From: Amycolatopsis camponoti
GTDB lineage: Bacteria > Actinomycetota > Actinomycetes > Mycobacteriales > Pseudonocardiaceae
Assembly (NCBI RefSeq): GCF_902497555.1
Contig: NZ_CABVGP010000001.1
Span: 4,391,038 to 4,455,037 of the forward strand
Direction: 5' to 3'
DNA: 64,000 bases
A program made the translations under genes and the position numbers. Of this stretch, positions 44,623-53,306 are shown piece by piece. The notes under the pieces are model-generated. The model saw only the letters and a program-made list of their open reading frames with translations, had not been told where the DNA came from and searched no databases. The stretch's first letter is position 1; each line of letters starts with the position of its first letter.

Positions 44623-45861
44623 TCAGAGGGTGATGCCGAGGAGGGCGTCGACGGCGGTGCGGAGCAGGCCGGGCGCCGTCGAGTCCGTGCCGTCGCGGCG
44701 CAGGGCCTCGCTCGCCCACGCGTCGATCGCCGCCAGGGCCTTCGGGGTGTCGAGGTCGTCCGAAAGGTGGTCGCGCAGCCGGGAGATCGTGTCCTCGGCG
44801 GACGGTCCGGCCGGCAGGGCGACGGCTTCCCGCCAGCGCGCCAGCCGGGCCTCTGCCTCGGTCAGCAGCGAGGACGTCCAGGCGCGGTCCTGGCGGTAGT
44901 GGCCGGCGAACAGCGCGAGCCGGATCGCGCCCGGGTCGACCTGGTCGGCCCGCAGCCGCGAGACGAACACCAGGTTCCCGCGCGACTTCGACATCTTCTC
45001 GCCGTCTAGGCCGATCATTCCCGCGTGCACGTAGTGGCGGGCGAAAGGCCCGTCCTTGGCGACGGCTTCGGCGTGCGCCGCGCTGTACTCGTGGTGCGGG
45101 AAGATCAGGTCCGAGCCACCACCCTGGAGGTCGAACCCGAGGCCGAGGCGGTTGACGGCGATCGCGCTGCACTCGATGTGCCAGCCCGGGCGGCCCGCGC
45201 CCAGCTCCGACTCCCACGACGGCTCGCCCTCGCGGGCCACGCGCCACAGCAGCGCGTCCAGCGGGTGACGCTTGCCGGCGCGGTCGGGGTCGCCGCCGCG
45301 CTCGGCGAAGAACTTGGTCATGGTCGGCTCGTCGTAGTTCGATTCGTAGCCGAACCTGCCGGTCGCCGTGTGGTCGAAGTAGACGTCCGGGAACTCCGGG
45401 TCGTCCGCCCGGTAGGCGGCGCCGTTCGCGAGCAGCTTCGCGATGACCTCGACGATCTCCGGGATGCTCTCCACCGCGCCGACGAACTGCTTCGGCGGCA
45501 GTACCCGCAGGGCCACCATGTCCTCGCGGAACAGCGCCGTCTCGCGCATGCCCAGCACGACCCAGTCGTCCTGGTCGCGCTGGGCGCGCTCGAGCAGCGG
45601 CTCGTCGATGTCCGTCACGTTCTGCACGTAGTGGACGTCGTGCCCGTTGTCCCGCCACACGCGGTTCACGAGGTCGAAGGCCAGGTACGTCGCGGCGTGC
45701 CCCAGATGCGTCGCGTCGTAGGGCGTGATGCCGCAGACGTACATCCGGGCGGTGGCGCCGGGCGCGGTCGGGCGGATCTGCCCGGTGGCCGTGTCGTGGA
45801 GCCGCAGCGGGCGGGGGGTGCCGGGGATGCGGGGCACGTCGACCGATGACCAAGTCTGCAT
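44623..45861 (-). CDS. mshC: Mycothiol ligase MshC
   Basis: ATP-dependent ligase joining cysteine to glucosaminyl-inositol in mycothiol synthesis; homologous to cysteinyl-tRNA synthetase. The 412-residue protein has [16 protein letters not shown] with HLGH, the zinc Cys in [25 protein letters not shown] and KMSKSRGN. Residues 1-30 and the shorter C-terminal part differ from CysRS. The ATG start has TACAGT 7 nt upstream. Presence of mycothiol enzymes is characteristic of actinobacteria. It ends at a perfect palindrome. Confidence 0.96.
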   Translation of the reverse strand: MQTWSSVDVPRIPGTPRPLRLHDTATGQIRPTAPGATARMYVCGITPYDATHLGHAATYLAFDLVNRVWRDNGHDVHYVQNVTDIDEPLLERAQRDQDDWVVLGMRETALFREDMVALRVLPPKQFVGAVESIPEIVEVIAKLLANGAAYRADDPEFPDVYFDHTATGRFGYESNYDEPTMTKFFAERGGDPDRAGKRHPLDALLWRVAREGEPSWESELGAGRPGWHIECSAIAVNRLGLGFDLQGGGSDLIFPHHEYSAAHAEAVAKDGPFARHYVHAGMIGLDGEKMSKSRGNLVFVSRLRADQVDPGAIRLALFAGHYRQDRAWTSSLLTEAEARLARWREAVALPAGPSAEDTISRLRDHLSDDLDTPKALAAIDAWASEALRRDGTDSTAPGLLRTAVDALLGITL

Positions 45862-45874
45862 ACCCCCGACTGTA
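45862..45874 (-). promoter_or_regulatory. Leaderless -10 box of mshC
   Basis: TACAGT (45874 to 45869), 7 nt, ATG. It supports the shorter start over an upstream in-frame one. Confidence 0.55.
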
Positions 45875-45901
45875 AGCGCTGCCTCCGGCACCCTCCCGCC
45901 C

Positions 45902-45921
45902 GGTGGGACTCCTCCCCCACC
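45902..45921 (-). terminator. Small hairpin downstream of the MerR-family gene
   Basis: GGTGGG (45902-45907) pairs with CCCACC (45916-45921) with an 8-nt loop, just past the stop of the gene at 45933. Confidence 0.45.
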
Positions 45922-45932
45922 TGGAGCAGCGG

Positions 45933-46691
45933 CTACTGCCGGCGTGCGATGTTCGCCACGATGGCGTCGCGGACGAACTCGCCGACGCCCGGCCGCTGCT
46001 CGTCCTCCCGGACGAGGAACGCGAGCTGCGCCGGCTCGGTCACGTACAGCTCACCGATGCGCCGCTGCGTCTCGTACGAGCACTCGCCCATGACCCTGGC
46101 GAGCATCTCCCGGTGCTCCTCGGCGAGGTCCGTCGCCTCGGAGCCGTCCGGGGTGCCGCCCGCGTCCAGGACGGCCCGGAGGCGGCCGACCCAGTCCCGG
46201 CGGGCTGCCTCCCCGGCCGCCAGGTCCTCCTTGGACGGTGGGGTCGCGCCCCGCCACTCGGGCGTGTCACCCCAGCGGCGCGCGGCCTCTTCCGCGTAGC
46301 CGTCCGGCTCGCGGAACCCGCCGAACACTTCGAACTTCTCCTCGGGCGTCAGTGCGTTGCCCATGGCTCTCGCCTCCATCGCGCGATCGACGGCCGCGAC
46401 CATCCGCCCCAGTTCGCCCATCCGCGCGACCAGCAGCTCCCGCTGCCTCTTCAGGTGCGCGCCGGCGTCGGTACCGGGGTCGTCGACGAGGGTCGCGATC
46501 GTCTCGAGGGGGAACCCGAGCTCCCGGTAGAACAGGATGCGCTGCAGCCGGTCGAGATCGTCGTCGTCATAGCTGCGGTACCCCGAGCTCGTCCGCCCGC
46601 TCGGGCTGAGCAGGCCGATCTCGTCGTAGTGGTGCAGCGTCCGGACGGTGATCCCGGCGAGTGCGGCGACCTTGCCCACGGGATGCCCCAT
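45933..46691 (-). CDS. MerR-family regulator with TipA-like effector domain
   Basis: A 252-residue transcription factor. The MerR winged helix ([20 protein letters not shown], about 6-25, and [18 protein letters not shown]) is followed by a long helix and a TipAS-like domain of about 120 residues ([17 protein letters not shown] and others). TipA-type proteins capture thiopeptides and other large drugs. The ATG is chosen because GGAGGGG lies 6 nt upstream. A perfect dyad in the promoter fits MerR autoregulation. It is divergent from the STAND ATPase gene. Confidence 0.88.
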   Translation of the reverse strand: MGHPVGKVAALAGITVRTLHHYDEIGLLSPSGRTSSGYRSYDDDDLDRLQRILFYRELGFPLETIATLVDDPGTDAGAHLKRQRELLVARMGELGRMVAAVDRAMEARAMGNALTPEEKFEVFGGFREPDGYAEEAARRWGDTPEWRGATPPSKEDLAAGEAARRDWVGRLRAVLDAGGTPDGSEATDLAEEHREMLARVMGECSYETQRRIGELYVTEPAQLAFLVREDEQRPGVGEFVRDAIVANIARRQ

Positions 46692-46746
46692 CGGTTTCCC
46701 CTCCTCCATTCCGGCCGGTGTGGCCCTTGCGGTGATCACGGTGGTG

Positions 46747-46768
46747 CCTCACGCGGCGTGAGGGTCAA
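46747..46768 (-). promoter_or_regulatory. MerR-type operator in the autoregulated promoter
   Basis: CCTCACG (46747-46753), 3 nt, CGTGAGG (46757-46763) is a perfect dyad adjoining TTGACC (46768 to 46763, minus strand). The dyad sits in the long spacer after the -35 box, the hallmark of MerR-regulated promoters. Confidence 0.7.
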
Positions 46769-46809
46769 GCGTCACCCTTCCGTAGCCGCCGCACCGCGGC
46801 GAGCGCGGT

Positions 46810-46821
46810 TAGCCTGGCTCG
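46810..46821 (+). promoter_or_regulatory. Leaderless -10 box of the STAND-type ATPase gene
   Basis: TAGCCT (46810-46815), 6 nt, ATG. Confidence 0.6.
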
Positions 46822-48120
46822 ATGAGGGCCGAGGTCGTGGTGGGCGCTGCGGTCGCCGTGCTCGCGCTGGTCACGGCGTTCGTGCTTCGGCGCCGGCGAG
46901 GTGCGCGACCCCGGCTGGTGCTGGGCGCGGTCCCCCGCGAGCCGCTGTCGGCGGTGTCCCGCACCGCGCTGCTGGCCAAGATCGAGGAGAAGTTCGCCGG
47001 CGGCCGGTTCTGCGTCCTGCTCGGGGGTGGCGGCGTGGGCAAGACCCACCTCGCCGCCGCCTACGTCCGCGCCGTCCGCGGAACCGTCGTCTGGGTGGCC
47101 GCCCAGGATCCGGCGAACACGGTCCGGGCGTACGCCGCGCTCGGCCGCGCGGCCGACGCCGAAGCCGCCGCCCGCGCGGGACTGGCCCGGCTCGACGGCC
47201 TCGACGACGCGATCGTGGTCTTCGACGGCGCGACCGACCCGGACGCGCTCAACCGCTGGCTGCCCGCCCGCGCCCGGGTCCTGGTCACGACGACCGTGCC
47301 GGACTTCGAGGTCCTCGGCGGCACCGTGCCGGTGAGCGGGTTCGGCGAGGCCGAAGCCGTCCGGTTCCTGGAGGCGCGCTCCGGGCGCGAGGCCGGCACC
47401 GCCGCGGCCGACGTCGCCCGGGAGCTGGGGTGCCTGCCGCTCGCGCTGGCCCAGGCGGGCGGGGTGATCCGCCGGCAGCCGTTCGCGACCTACCTGGACG
47501 AGCTGCCGCACGCGCCGCCGCTGGAGCGCGACCCGGGCGAGGACCACCCACCCCGCGTCGAAGACACCACGCTCGCGGCACTGCGAGCGGTGGCAGCGCG
47601 TGACAGCCGGGCGCTGGCGCTCGCGGAGTTGCTCGCCGTGCTGGCGCCGTGGGGCGTGCGACGTGCTCTGCTCCATCGAGCGGGGCCGGACCCGGTGGCG
47701 GTCGAGGCGGCCCTCCACGGGCTCACGGAGGCGGCCCTCGCGGAATCCGACATCGGCGGCGAGGTGGTGATGATGCACCGGCTGACGCAGCGCGCGGTAC
47801 TGGGCCGGCTGCACGCGGAGGAGCGGCTGGCGCGGGCCCTGGACCGGGCGTTCGAGGTCCTGGAGCCGGCCCCGGACCTCCCCGACCACGCGGCGGCGCT
47901 GTGGAGGCACTTCCGCGCGCTGCCCGCAGCCGAGGCGGGCCCTCGGCTGGGCCGGATCCTGCGCCTGCGGCGGCGTTCGGTCGAGGTACTGGCCGACTCG
48001 GGTGCGTTCGCGCAGGCGAAGATCCTCGGCCTGGAGGTGCTCGCCGACCACGAGGCGTACCTGCCGGCCGGGCACGCGGACACCGCGCGGGCGGCCCGGT
48101 CATTGGACCGGGCGGCTTGA
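46822..48120 (+). CDS. Membrane-anchored STAND/NB-ARC-like ATPase
   Basis: A 432-residue protein with an N-terminal transmembrane helix (about 5-22), a basic cytoplasmic patch, and a P-loop NTPase of the STAND type. Walker A GGGGVGKTHLA (about 67-77), Walker B AIVVFDGA, and the helical domain with LGCLPLALAQAGGVIRR (GLPL-like) are clear. The end, LPAGHADTARAARSLDRAA, looks like the start of a TPR array that is then cut off. Such ATPases act as signalling or defence hubs; function here is open. It starts leaderless and is divergent from the MerR gene. Confidence 0.8.
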   Translation: MRAEVVVGAAVAVLALVTAFVLRRRRGARPRLVLGAVPREPLSAVSRTALLAKIEEKFAGGRFCVLLGGGGVGKTHLAAAYVRAVRGTVVWVAAQDPANTVRAYAALGRAADAEAAARAGLARLDGLDDAIVVFDGATDPDALNRWLPARARVLVTTTVPDFEVLGGTVPVSGFGEAEAVRFLEARSGREAGTAAADVARELGCLPLALAQAGGVIRRQPFATYLDELPHAPPLERDPGEDHPPRVEDTTLAALRAVAARDSRALALAELLAVLAPWGVRRALLHRAGPDPVAVEAALHGLTEAALAESDIGGEVVMMHRLTQRAVLGRLHAEERLARALDRAFEVLEPAPDLPDHAAALWRHFRALPAAEAGPRLGRILRLRRRSVEVLADSGAFAQAKILGLEVLADHEAYLPAGHADTARAARSLDRAA

Positions 48121-48463
48121 GCCGGACCGCGGCGCCGGGTGCGCCGGTGGTCGCCGACCACTGAGGCACTCAGGTCCGGCGCCGTTCGGTCGCCGACCGG
48201 GCCCCTGCCCCGATCCCCGGCGCGCAAGCCGAGCCGGCCGCAGCACGCAGCCTCCGGCAACCGAACCGAGTTCTCGAACCGGCAGCACCAAGCGCCCGGG
48301 ATCCCCGGCTATGCGGGCCAAGCCGGCCGCCACCCGCACCGCAGGCAACCGCACCGGCGCCTCCGAGCCAGCAACACCAAGCGCCTGGGCGTCCCCCGAC
48401 CACCGCAAGCCGCCCAAGCCGAGCCGGCCGCCCGGTCACCGGACCAGGCGGCCTGACCCGACC
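48121..48463. repeat. Intergenic tandem repeat, about 90 bp per unit
   Basis: Non-coding in my reading. CAAGCCGAGCCGGCCGC occurs at 48225-48241 and again at 48415-48431, with a partial copy at 48317-48331, giving about two and a third units of 90-100 bp. Inside, GGCAACCG ... CACCAAGCGCC blocks recur at 48256 and 48344. A hairpin-like CCCGGTCACCGGACC segment near 48430 resembles one at the end of the STAND gene (48095-48115). Confidence 0.65.
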
Positions 48464-50428
48464 TCAGCGCCGTCGCGTACGCAGGTAATCCCCGACCACC
48501 GCGGCGCCCAACCCGTCCAGGTCCGGGGCCACCACCCGGCCGCCCGAGCGGCGGGCGATCACGTCCACGAACGCCCTCAACCTCGGGTCGTCACCCAGCC
48601 TGAACACCGTCACCGAGGCGCCCAGCTTGGCCAGGCGGTCCACTTCGGACAGTGTCTTGTGGAGGGTCCGGGGCTGGGGCGGGTAGTCGAAGACCGCCTC
48701 GCCGTCCGGTTCCAGATGCGCGGTCGGCTCGCCGTCGGTGACCATCAGGACCACCGGCTGGGCGTCCGGGTGGCGGCGCAGGTGCTGTCCGGCCAGCAGC
48801 AACGCGTGGTGGGCGTTGGTGCCCTGCTCCCACGCGCCCTCCAGGCCGATCAGCTCCGGCAGCTCCACCGGCATCGCGTGGCGCCCGAAGGTGATCAGCT
48901 GCAGCGCGTCGTTGCGGAAGCGCGTGCTGATCAGCTGGTGCAGCGCGAGCGCCGTGCGCTTCATCGGGAGCCAGCGGCCCTCCTGGACCATCGACCACGA
49001 TGTGTCGACCAGCAGTGCCACCGCCGCCCGCGATCGGTGCTCGGTTTCGACCACCTCGACGTCCTCGACGTCCAGCCGGACCGAAGACTCCCCCACCGAC
49101 ACCGACCGCAGCACGGCGTTGCGGATGGTCCGCGGCACGTCCCAGGGCTGCATGTCCCCGAACCGCCACGGCCGCGACGCCCCGGTCGGCTCGCCGGCCG
49201 CGCCCGCCGACTCCGTCTCCCGGTCGCCGGCCTTGCCGCGCAACGCGTTCACGATGTCCGACAGCGCCGTCTCGCCCAGGCGCCGCAACGCCTTGGGCGA
49301 CAGCCGGAGCGTCCCGTCGGCGGCGCGTTCGAACAGCCCCTGGCGGCGCAGCTCACGCTCCAGTTCGGACAGTCGCCGCGCGTCGACGCCGGCGTCCTTG
49401 CCGAGCTGACGCTCGAGGGACTCCAGGTCGATGTCCTCCAGGCGCGCGCCCGGGTACGACTGCCCGAGCTGCTCGGCCAGCGCGTCCAGCTCGGCGAGGT
49501 CGGCCATCGCCTGAGCGCCTTCGCCCATCCCCAACGGATTCTTGCCCCGGAAGCGCTCCGAACCCGTCCAGTCCTCGCCCGGCCGGGCGGCCTGCAGCTG
49601 AGCGTCCAAGTTGGCCAGTTGCTGCGCGAGCCGCGGGTCGCCGAACGCCTGCTGGGTCAGCTCGGCCAGCTCCGCCCGCTGCTCGGCGGACATCGAGTTG
49701 AGCATCCGCTGGGCCGCCGCGGACCGCTCGGCGAGCGCGTCGATCAGCTCCTCGACGTTCCGCGGGTTCTCCGGGAAGAACTCGCCGTGCTTGCCCATGA
49801 AGTCGTCGAAGCGCTCCTGGATGTCCTCGGCGCCCCGGGCGTGCGCGGCCAGGAGGTCGTTGAGGTCGGAGAGCATCTCGTTGATCCGCTCGACGTCCTC
49901 GGGCCCGGCGTTCTGCAGCGCCTGCTTCATGCCCTGGAAGCGCGACTCCATCAGCTCCTGGCCGAGCAGGTCGCGGATCCGCTGGTAGTTCTCCCGGCCC
50001 TGTTCGGACCGCCAGTCGTACTCGGAAAGCTCGTTGACGGCGGCGGCCGTGCCGGGCGGCAGGGCGTCCAGCTGGGCCTCGCGGAAGCGGGCGTCGTCGT
50101 CCGGGTCGGGGAACAGCTCGCGCCGCTCGGCGTCCAGCGCCTCGGAAAGCAGGCGCTGGACCTCCCTCAGGGTGCCGTCGAGGTTGTTGCGGCGCTGGAT
50201 CTGCGACCGGCGCTGCCACAGGCGCCGGGTCAGCTCGTCCAGGCCCGACGTGCGCTCGGTGCCACGCCGGAGCAGCTCCTCCAGCGCGGACCGCGGCGAC
50301 GAGCCCGCCATGACCTCGCGGCCGATCTCGTCGAGCGCGTCCCGCAGGTCGGCCGGTGGCGCGAGCGGGTCCGGCCCGTCGTGCCACGGGCCGTAGGAGT
50401 AACCGTCGGGAAGCGGGACCGCGGTCAT
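48464..50428 (-). CDS. VWA-domain protein paired with a MoxR-type ATPase
   Basis: A 654-residue protein. The first 460 residues are helical and charged, with likely coiled coils. The C-terminal von Willebrand A domain has the MIDAS loop DTSWSM (475-480), a following TNAHHALL and MVTDGEPT. MoxR-VWA pairs usually act as chaperones inserting metal or maturing protein complexes, or in stress survival. The ATG overlaps the stop of the upstream ATPase by 4 nt, so they are coupled. The target is unknown; it resembles the Rv0958-Rv0959 pair in mycobacteria. Confidence 0.88.
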   Translation of the reverse strand: MTAVPLPDGYSYGPWHDGPDPLAPPADLRDALDEIGREVMAGSSPRSALEELLRRGTERTSGLDELTRRLWQRRSQIQRRNNLDGTLREVQRLLSEALDAERRELFPDPDDDARFREAQLDALPPGTAAAVNELSEYDWRSEQGRENYQRIRDLLGQELMESRFQGMKQALQNAGPEDVERINEMLSDLNDLLAAHARGAEDIQERFDDFMGKHGEFFPENPRNVEELIDALAERSAAAQRMLNSMSAEQRAELAELTQQAFGDPRLAQQLANLDAQLQAARPGEDWTGSERFRGKNPLGMGEGAQAMADLAELDALAEQLGQSYPGARLEDIDLESLERQLGKDAGVDARRLSELERELRRQGLFERAADGTLRLSPKALRRLGETALSDIVNALRGKAGDRETESAGAAGEPTGASRPWRFGDMQPWDVPRTIRNAVLRSVSVGESSVRLDVEDVEVVETEHRSRAAVALLVDTSWSMVQEGRWLPMKRTALALHQLISTRFRNDALQLITFGRHAMPVELPELIGLEGAWEQGTNAHHALLLAGQHLRRHPDAQPVVLMVTDGEPTAHLEPDGEAVFDYPPQPRTLHKTLSEVDRLAKLGASVTVFRLGDDPRLRAFVDVIARRSGGRVVAPDLDGLGAAVVGDYLRTRRR

Positions 50429-51822
50429 CGGCCGTAGACGGTCGTCGCGTCGTCGGAGTCCTTGGCCAGCCGCCGCGCCAGGAACAGCGATTCGAGGGCG
50501 AGCTCGACGGCGGCCGCGATCCGCCCCGCGGGCTCGTCGGCTCCGACGCCGGCGCGCCGGGCGACCTCGTGCAGCACCGGGAGCTCCGGCAGGGCTTCGA
50601 GGACGTCCTTGCCCGGCACGCGCTCGCCGGTGGCGACCAGGTGCCCGTCGGCGACGGCGTCGGCCAGCGGCCGCAGGTCCAGTCCGGCGAACCGTTCGCG
50701 GGCGGTCTCGGCGATCGCGCGGCGCAGCAGGTGCACGAGGTGCTCGATCTCGCGGCCTTCTTCACCGGGCTCGAACTCGATCTTGCCGCGCAGCACCGAC
50801 GGGACGGCGTCGAGGTCGACCGGGCGGGCCACCGCGGGCTCTTCCCCGGTCAGCGCCGAGCGCCGCAGCGCCGCGGCCGCGACGGTTTCCGCCGCGGCGA
50901 CGGCGAACCGCGCCGACACGCCCGAGCGCTGATCGATGACCGGCGATTCGCGCAGGTTCCGGACGAACCGGGCGATGACCTCCAGCAGGGGCTCGCCGAC
51001 CTCGGCGACCAGGTGGGCTTCCTGCCGGACGACGGCGACCTCGGACTCGACGTCCAGGGGGTAGTGCGTGCGGATCTCGGCGCCGAAGCGGTCCTTCAAC
51101 GGGGTGATGATCCGGCCGCGGTTGGTGTAGTCCTCGGGGTTCGCGGTGGCCACGAGCAGGACGTCCAAGGGCAGCCGCAGCGTGTAGCCGCGGACCTGGA
51201 TGTCGCGCTCCTCCATCACGTTGAGCAGCGCGACCTGGATGCGCTCGGCGAGGTCGGGCAGCTCGTTGATGGCGACGATGCCGCGGTGGGCGCGCGGGAC
51301 CAGCCCGAAGTGGATGGTCTCGGGGTCGCCCAGGCTGCGTCCTTCGGCGACCTTCACCGGGTCGACGTCGCCGATCAGGTCGCCGACGGAGGTGTCTGGG
51401 GTGGCGAGCTTCTCGGTGTAGCGCTCGGAGCGGTGGCGCCAGGCGACCGGCAGCTCGTCACCGAGTTCGGCCGCGCGCCGGATCGACGCGGGCGTGATCG
51501 GCTGGAGCGGGTGTTCGCCCAGCTCGGAGCCCTCGATGACGGGCGTCCACTCGTCGAGCAGGCCGGCGAGGGTGCGGAGCAGGCGGGTCTTGCCCTGGCC
51601 GCGTTCGCCGAGCAGGACGACGTCGTGCCCGGCCAGCAGCGCGCGTTCGAGCTGCGGCAGCACGGTGCGCGAGAACCCGACGATGCCGGGCCAGGCGTCT
51701 TCGCCGGTTTTCAGGGCGTTCAGGAGGTTGTCGTGGATCTCTTGCGCGATCGGCCGGGGCTCGTACCCGGCGGCGCGGAGGGCCCCGGCGGTGCGGGGAA
51801 GAGCGTCTGGAACTGCGTTCAC
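50425..51822 (-). CDS. MoxR/magnesium-chelatase-like AAA+ ATPase
   Basis: A 465-residue AAA+ protein. Walker A is LLGERGQGKTRLL (about 72-84), Walker B is in GIVAINELPDL where an Asn-Glu replaces Asp-Glu, and sensor and arginine-finger regions VLLVATANPEDYTNRGR and DRFGAEIRTHYP follow. It drives remodelling by the coupled VWA protein. The start GTG has TAGCGT 7 nt upstream; upstream in-frame sequence was discarded. It is divergent from an unknown gene across about 100 bp. Confidence 0.9.
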   Translation of the reverse strand: MNAVPDALPRTAGALRAAGYEPRPIAQEIHDNLLNALKTGEDAWPGIVGFSRTVLPQLERALLAGHDVVLLGERGQGKTRLLRTLAGLLDEWTPVIEGSELGEHPLQPITPASIRRAAELGDELPVAWRHRSERYTEKLATPDTSVGDLIGDVDPVKVAEGRSLGDPETIHFGLVPRAHRGIVAINELPDLAERIQVALLNVMEERDIQVRGYTLRLPLDVLLVATANPEDYTNRGRIITPLKDRFGAEIRTHYPLDVESEVAVVRQEAHLVAEVGEPLLEVIARFVRNLRESPVIDQRSGVSARFAVAAAETVAAAALRRSALTGEEPAVARPVDLDAVPSVLRGKIEFEPGEEGREIEHLVHLLRRAIAETARERFAGLDLRPLADAVADGHLVATGERVPGKDVLEALPELPVLHEVARRAGVGADEPAGRIAAAVELALESLFLARRLAKDSDDATTVYGR

Positions 51823-51835
51823 CCGTTCGACGCTA
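51823..51835 (-). promoter_or_regulatory. Leaderless -10 box of the MoxR ATPase gene
   Basis: TAGCGT (51835 to 51830), 7 nt, GTG. Confidence 0.6.
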
Positions 51836-51908
51836 CTGCGCGATCGGCGGTGCGTCGATGTGGAGCGACTCCAGCGTGGGCGCGCTGCCGGAGTGGCGGA
51901 CGGCCCGG

Positions 51909-51922
51909 TAAAATAGGGCGTC
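51909..51922 (+). promoter_or_regulatory. -10 box of the 265-residue unknown gene
   Basis: TAAAAT (51909-51914), 8 nt, GTG. The box is unusually AT-rich for this genome. Confidence 0.55.
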
Positions 51923-52720
51923 GTGTGCCGTCCCAGTGCGACTTTCGCCGTCTGGTCGTCCGCGTGGCTGAACGGAGCCGCGGCGTCCGACGATGTCCTC
52001 GACGCCCTGCTCGCGTGGGGTGAAGCCCACGACGTCGTGGCGGCCGACGCTGCGGCGGCGGAGGCGTTCACCCTGCCGCTGGCCTTCAACCGCGCGGCCA
52101 CCCCGGTCCAGCTGCTGATGGCCTTGCGTTCGCAAGGAGCGAAAAGCATGTGGCTGGTGCTGCCGGTCCCGGGCGACGTCCGCGGCCTCGGCGGCGCCGG
52201 GCCGTTCGCGGAGGCGGCGCTGCGGGCGGGCGACGCGGTGGTCCTGCCGGAGCTGGGCTTCGGGCTGGTGCCGCAGCCGATCGCCGAGGGCCTGGTGCGC
52301 TGGACGGTGTTCTCGCTTTCGCCGACCGCGTCGCCGGAGTACGTCGGGCTGGGCGAAGCCGAGCACGGGCTGACGGACGCGATCCGCAACAGCGCGGGGG
52401 CGCTGCAGGCGCTGGACGTGGCCTCGGACCGGCCCGGGGTGCGGGCCGAGCTGTCGGCCCACCTGCGGTCGCGGCCGGACGTGGACTGGCCCGCGGGCAC
52501 GCCCGCGCGAGCGTTGCGGGTGCTGCAACGAGCCGAGGAGATCGCGGCGATCCTGGCGATCGCGTCGTCGGACGACCCGGGTGGGGCGTTGTCGGCTTCG
52601 GCTTCGTCGTTGCGGGCTCAGGCTTTGCGGCCGCTGTCGGACGCGGTCCGGACGGCTCGGTGCGCGGCGGTCAACGAAGCGGTCCGGGTCTTCGCGGAGC
52701 AGACGGCCCGGGAAGGCTGA
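51923..52720 (+). CDS. Conserved-looking hypothetical protein
   Basis: A 265-residue Ala-rich protein with no family I recognise. It has regular alpha/beta character, WLVLPVPGDVRGLGG at about 73-87, FGLVPQPIAEGLVRWTVFSL, and an all-helical C-terminal 100 residues (LSAHLRSRPDVDWPAGTPAR onward). No signal peptide or membrane helix. It starts with GTG and is divergent from the MoxR-VWA pair, so it may act with it. Codon usage looks native. Confidence 0.75.
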   Translation: MCRPSATFAVWSSAWLNGAAASDDVLDALLAWGEAHDVVAADAAAAEAFTLPLAFNRAATPVQLLMALRSQGAKSMWLVLPVPGDVRGLGGAGPFAEAALRAGDAVVLPELGFGLVPQPIAEGLVRWTVFSLSPTASPEYVGLGEAEHGLTDAIRNSAGALQALDVASDRPGVRAELSAHLRSRPDVDWPAGTPARALRVLQRAEEIAAILAIASSDDPGGALSASASSLRAQALRPLSDAVRTARCAAVNEAVRVFAEQTAREG

Positions 52721-53306
52721 GCCCGGGATCGCGGAGTTGACGCCTCGCTCCCCGACGACCCGACCGAGTTCGGCGGCTGGCGGTGTCTGGCCGGTGTTCT
52801 ACGCGGTCCTGGACCGCACCCGGGCGCCCTCGATGTGCAACGCGCGCGCCCACGTTGACGGCTACTTCTCGACCAGCGCGACGGCCCTGCCGTGACGAAC
52901 CGGCACGGTGTACTTGCTGCCGGCGGCCACCTTCGAGCCCGAGCCGCCGAGGGGCGAAGTCCGGTCGGCCCAGGCCGCCGGTGCGGCCGGTCGCGAAGCT
53001 CGCCGTGGGACCGGAAGACTTCCCGTTCCGGGACCACGTGCACGGGCACGTCGACGAGGAACTGGCGGCCCGGGTGGCCGCCGACCCCGGCGGCCTCCCC
53101 TGGCACGCACCGGCGTCGTGACCGGCCGGGCTCGCCGCGAAGGGCCGCCGGTGCAGCGCTCAGCTCGCCAAGGACTGCCGCACCCCGGCGCTGGCCGGGC
53201 TCAGCCTGCCAACCACTGCGGCGTCAGCCGGGCTCAGCCCGCTCATCACCGCCGCACCCCGACGTCAGCCGCCGCCAGCACTGCCGCACCCCCGGCGCCG
53301 GCCGAG
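52721..53306. other. 586-bp gene-poor stretch with degenerate repeats and possible gene remnants
   Basis: I support no intact gene. Between 52890 and 53120 protein-like fragments appear in two plus frames (VYLLPAATFEPEP, then VGPEDFPFRDHVHGHVDEEL) and also on the minus strand, so a decayed gene is possible but its strand is uncertain. From 53174 to 53306, four loosely related units begin ACTGCCGCACC or similar (53174, 53215, 53248, 53280), at 32-41 bp spacing. Confidence 0.5.

Noticed and set aside
42934..46739. Antibiotic biosynthetic cluster around the ABC-F gene
   Set aside because: Neighbours are regulators, mshC and a transporter; no polyketide, NRPS or tailoring genes appear in the window.
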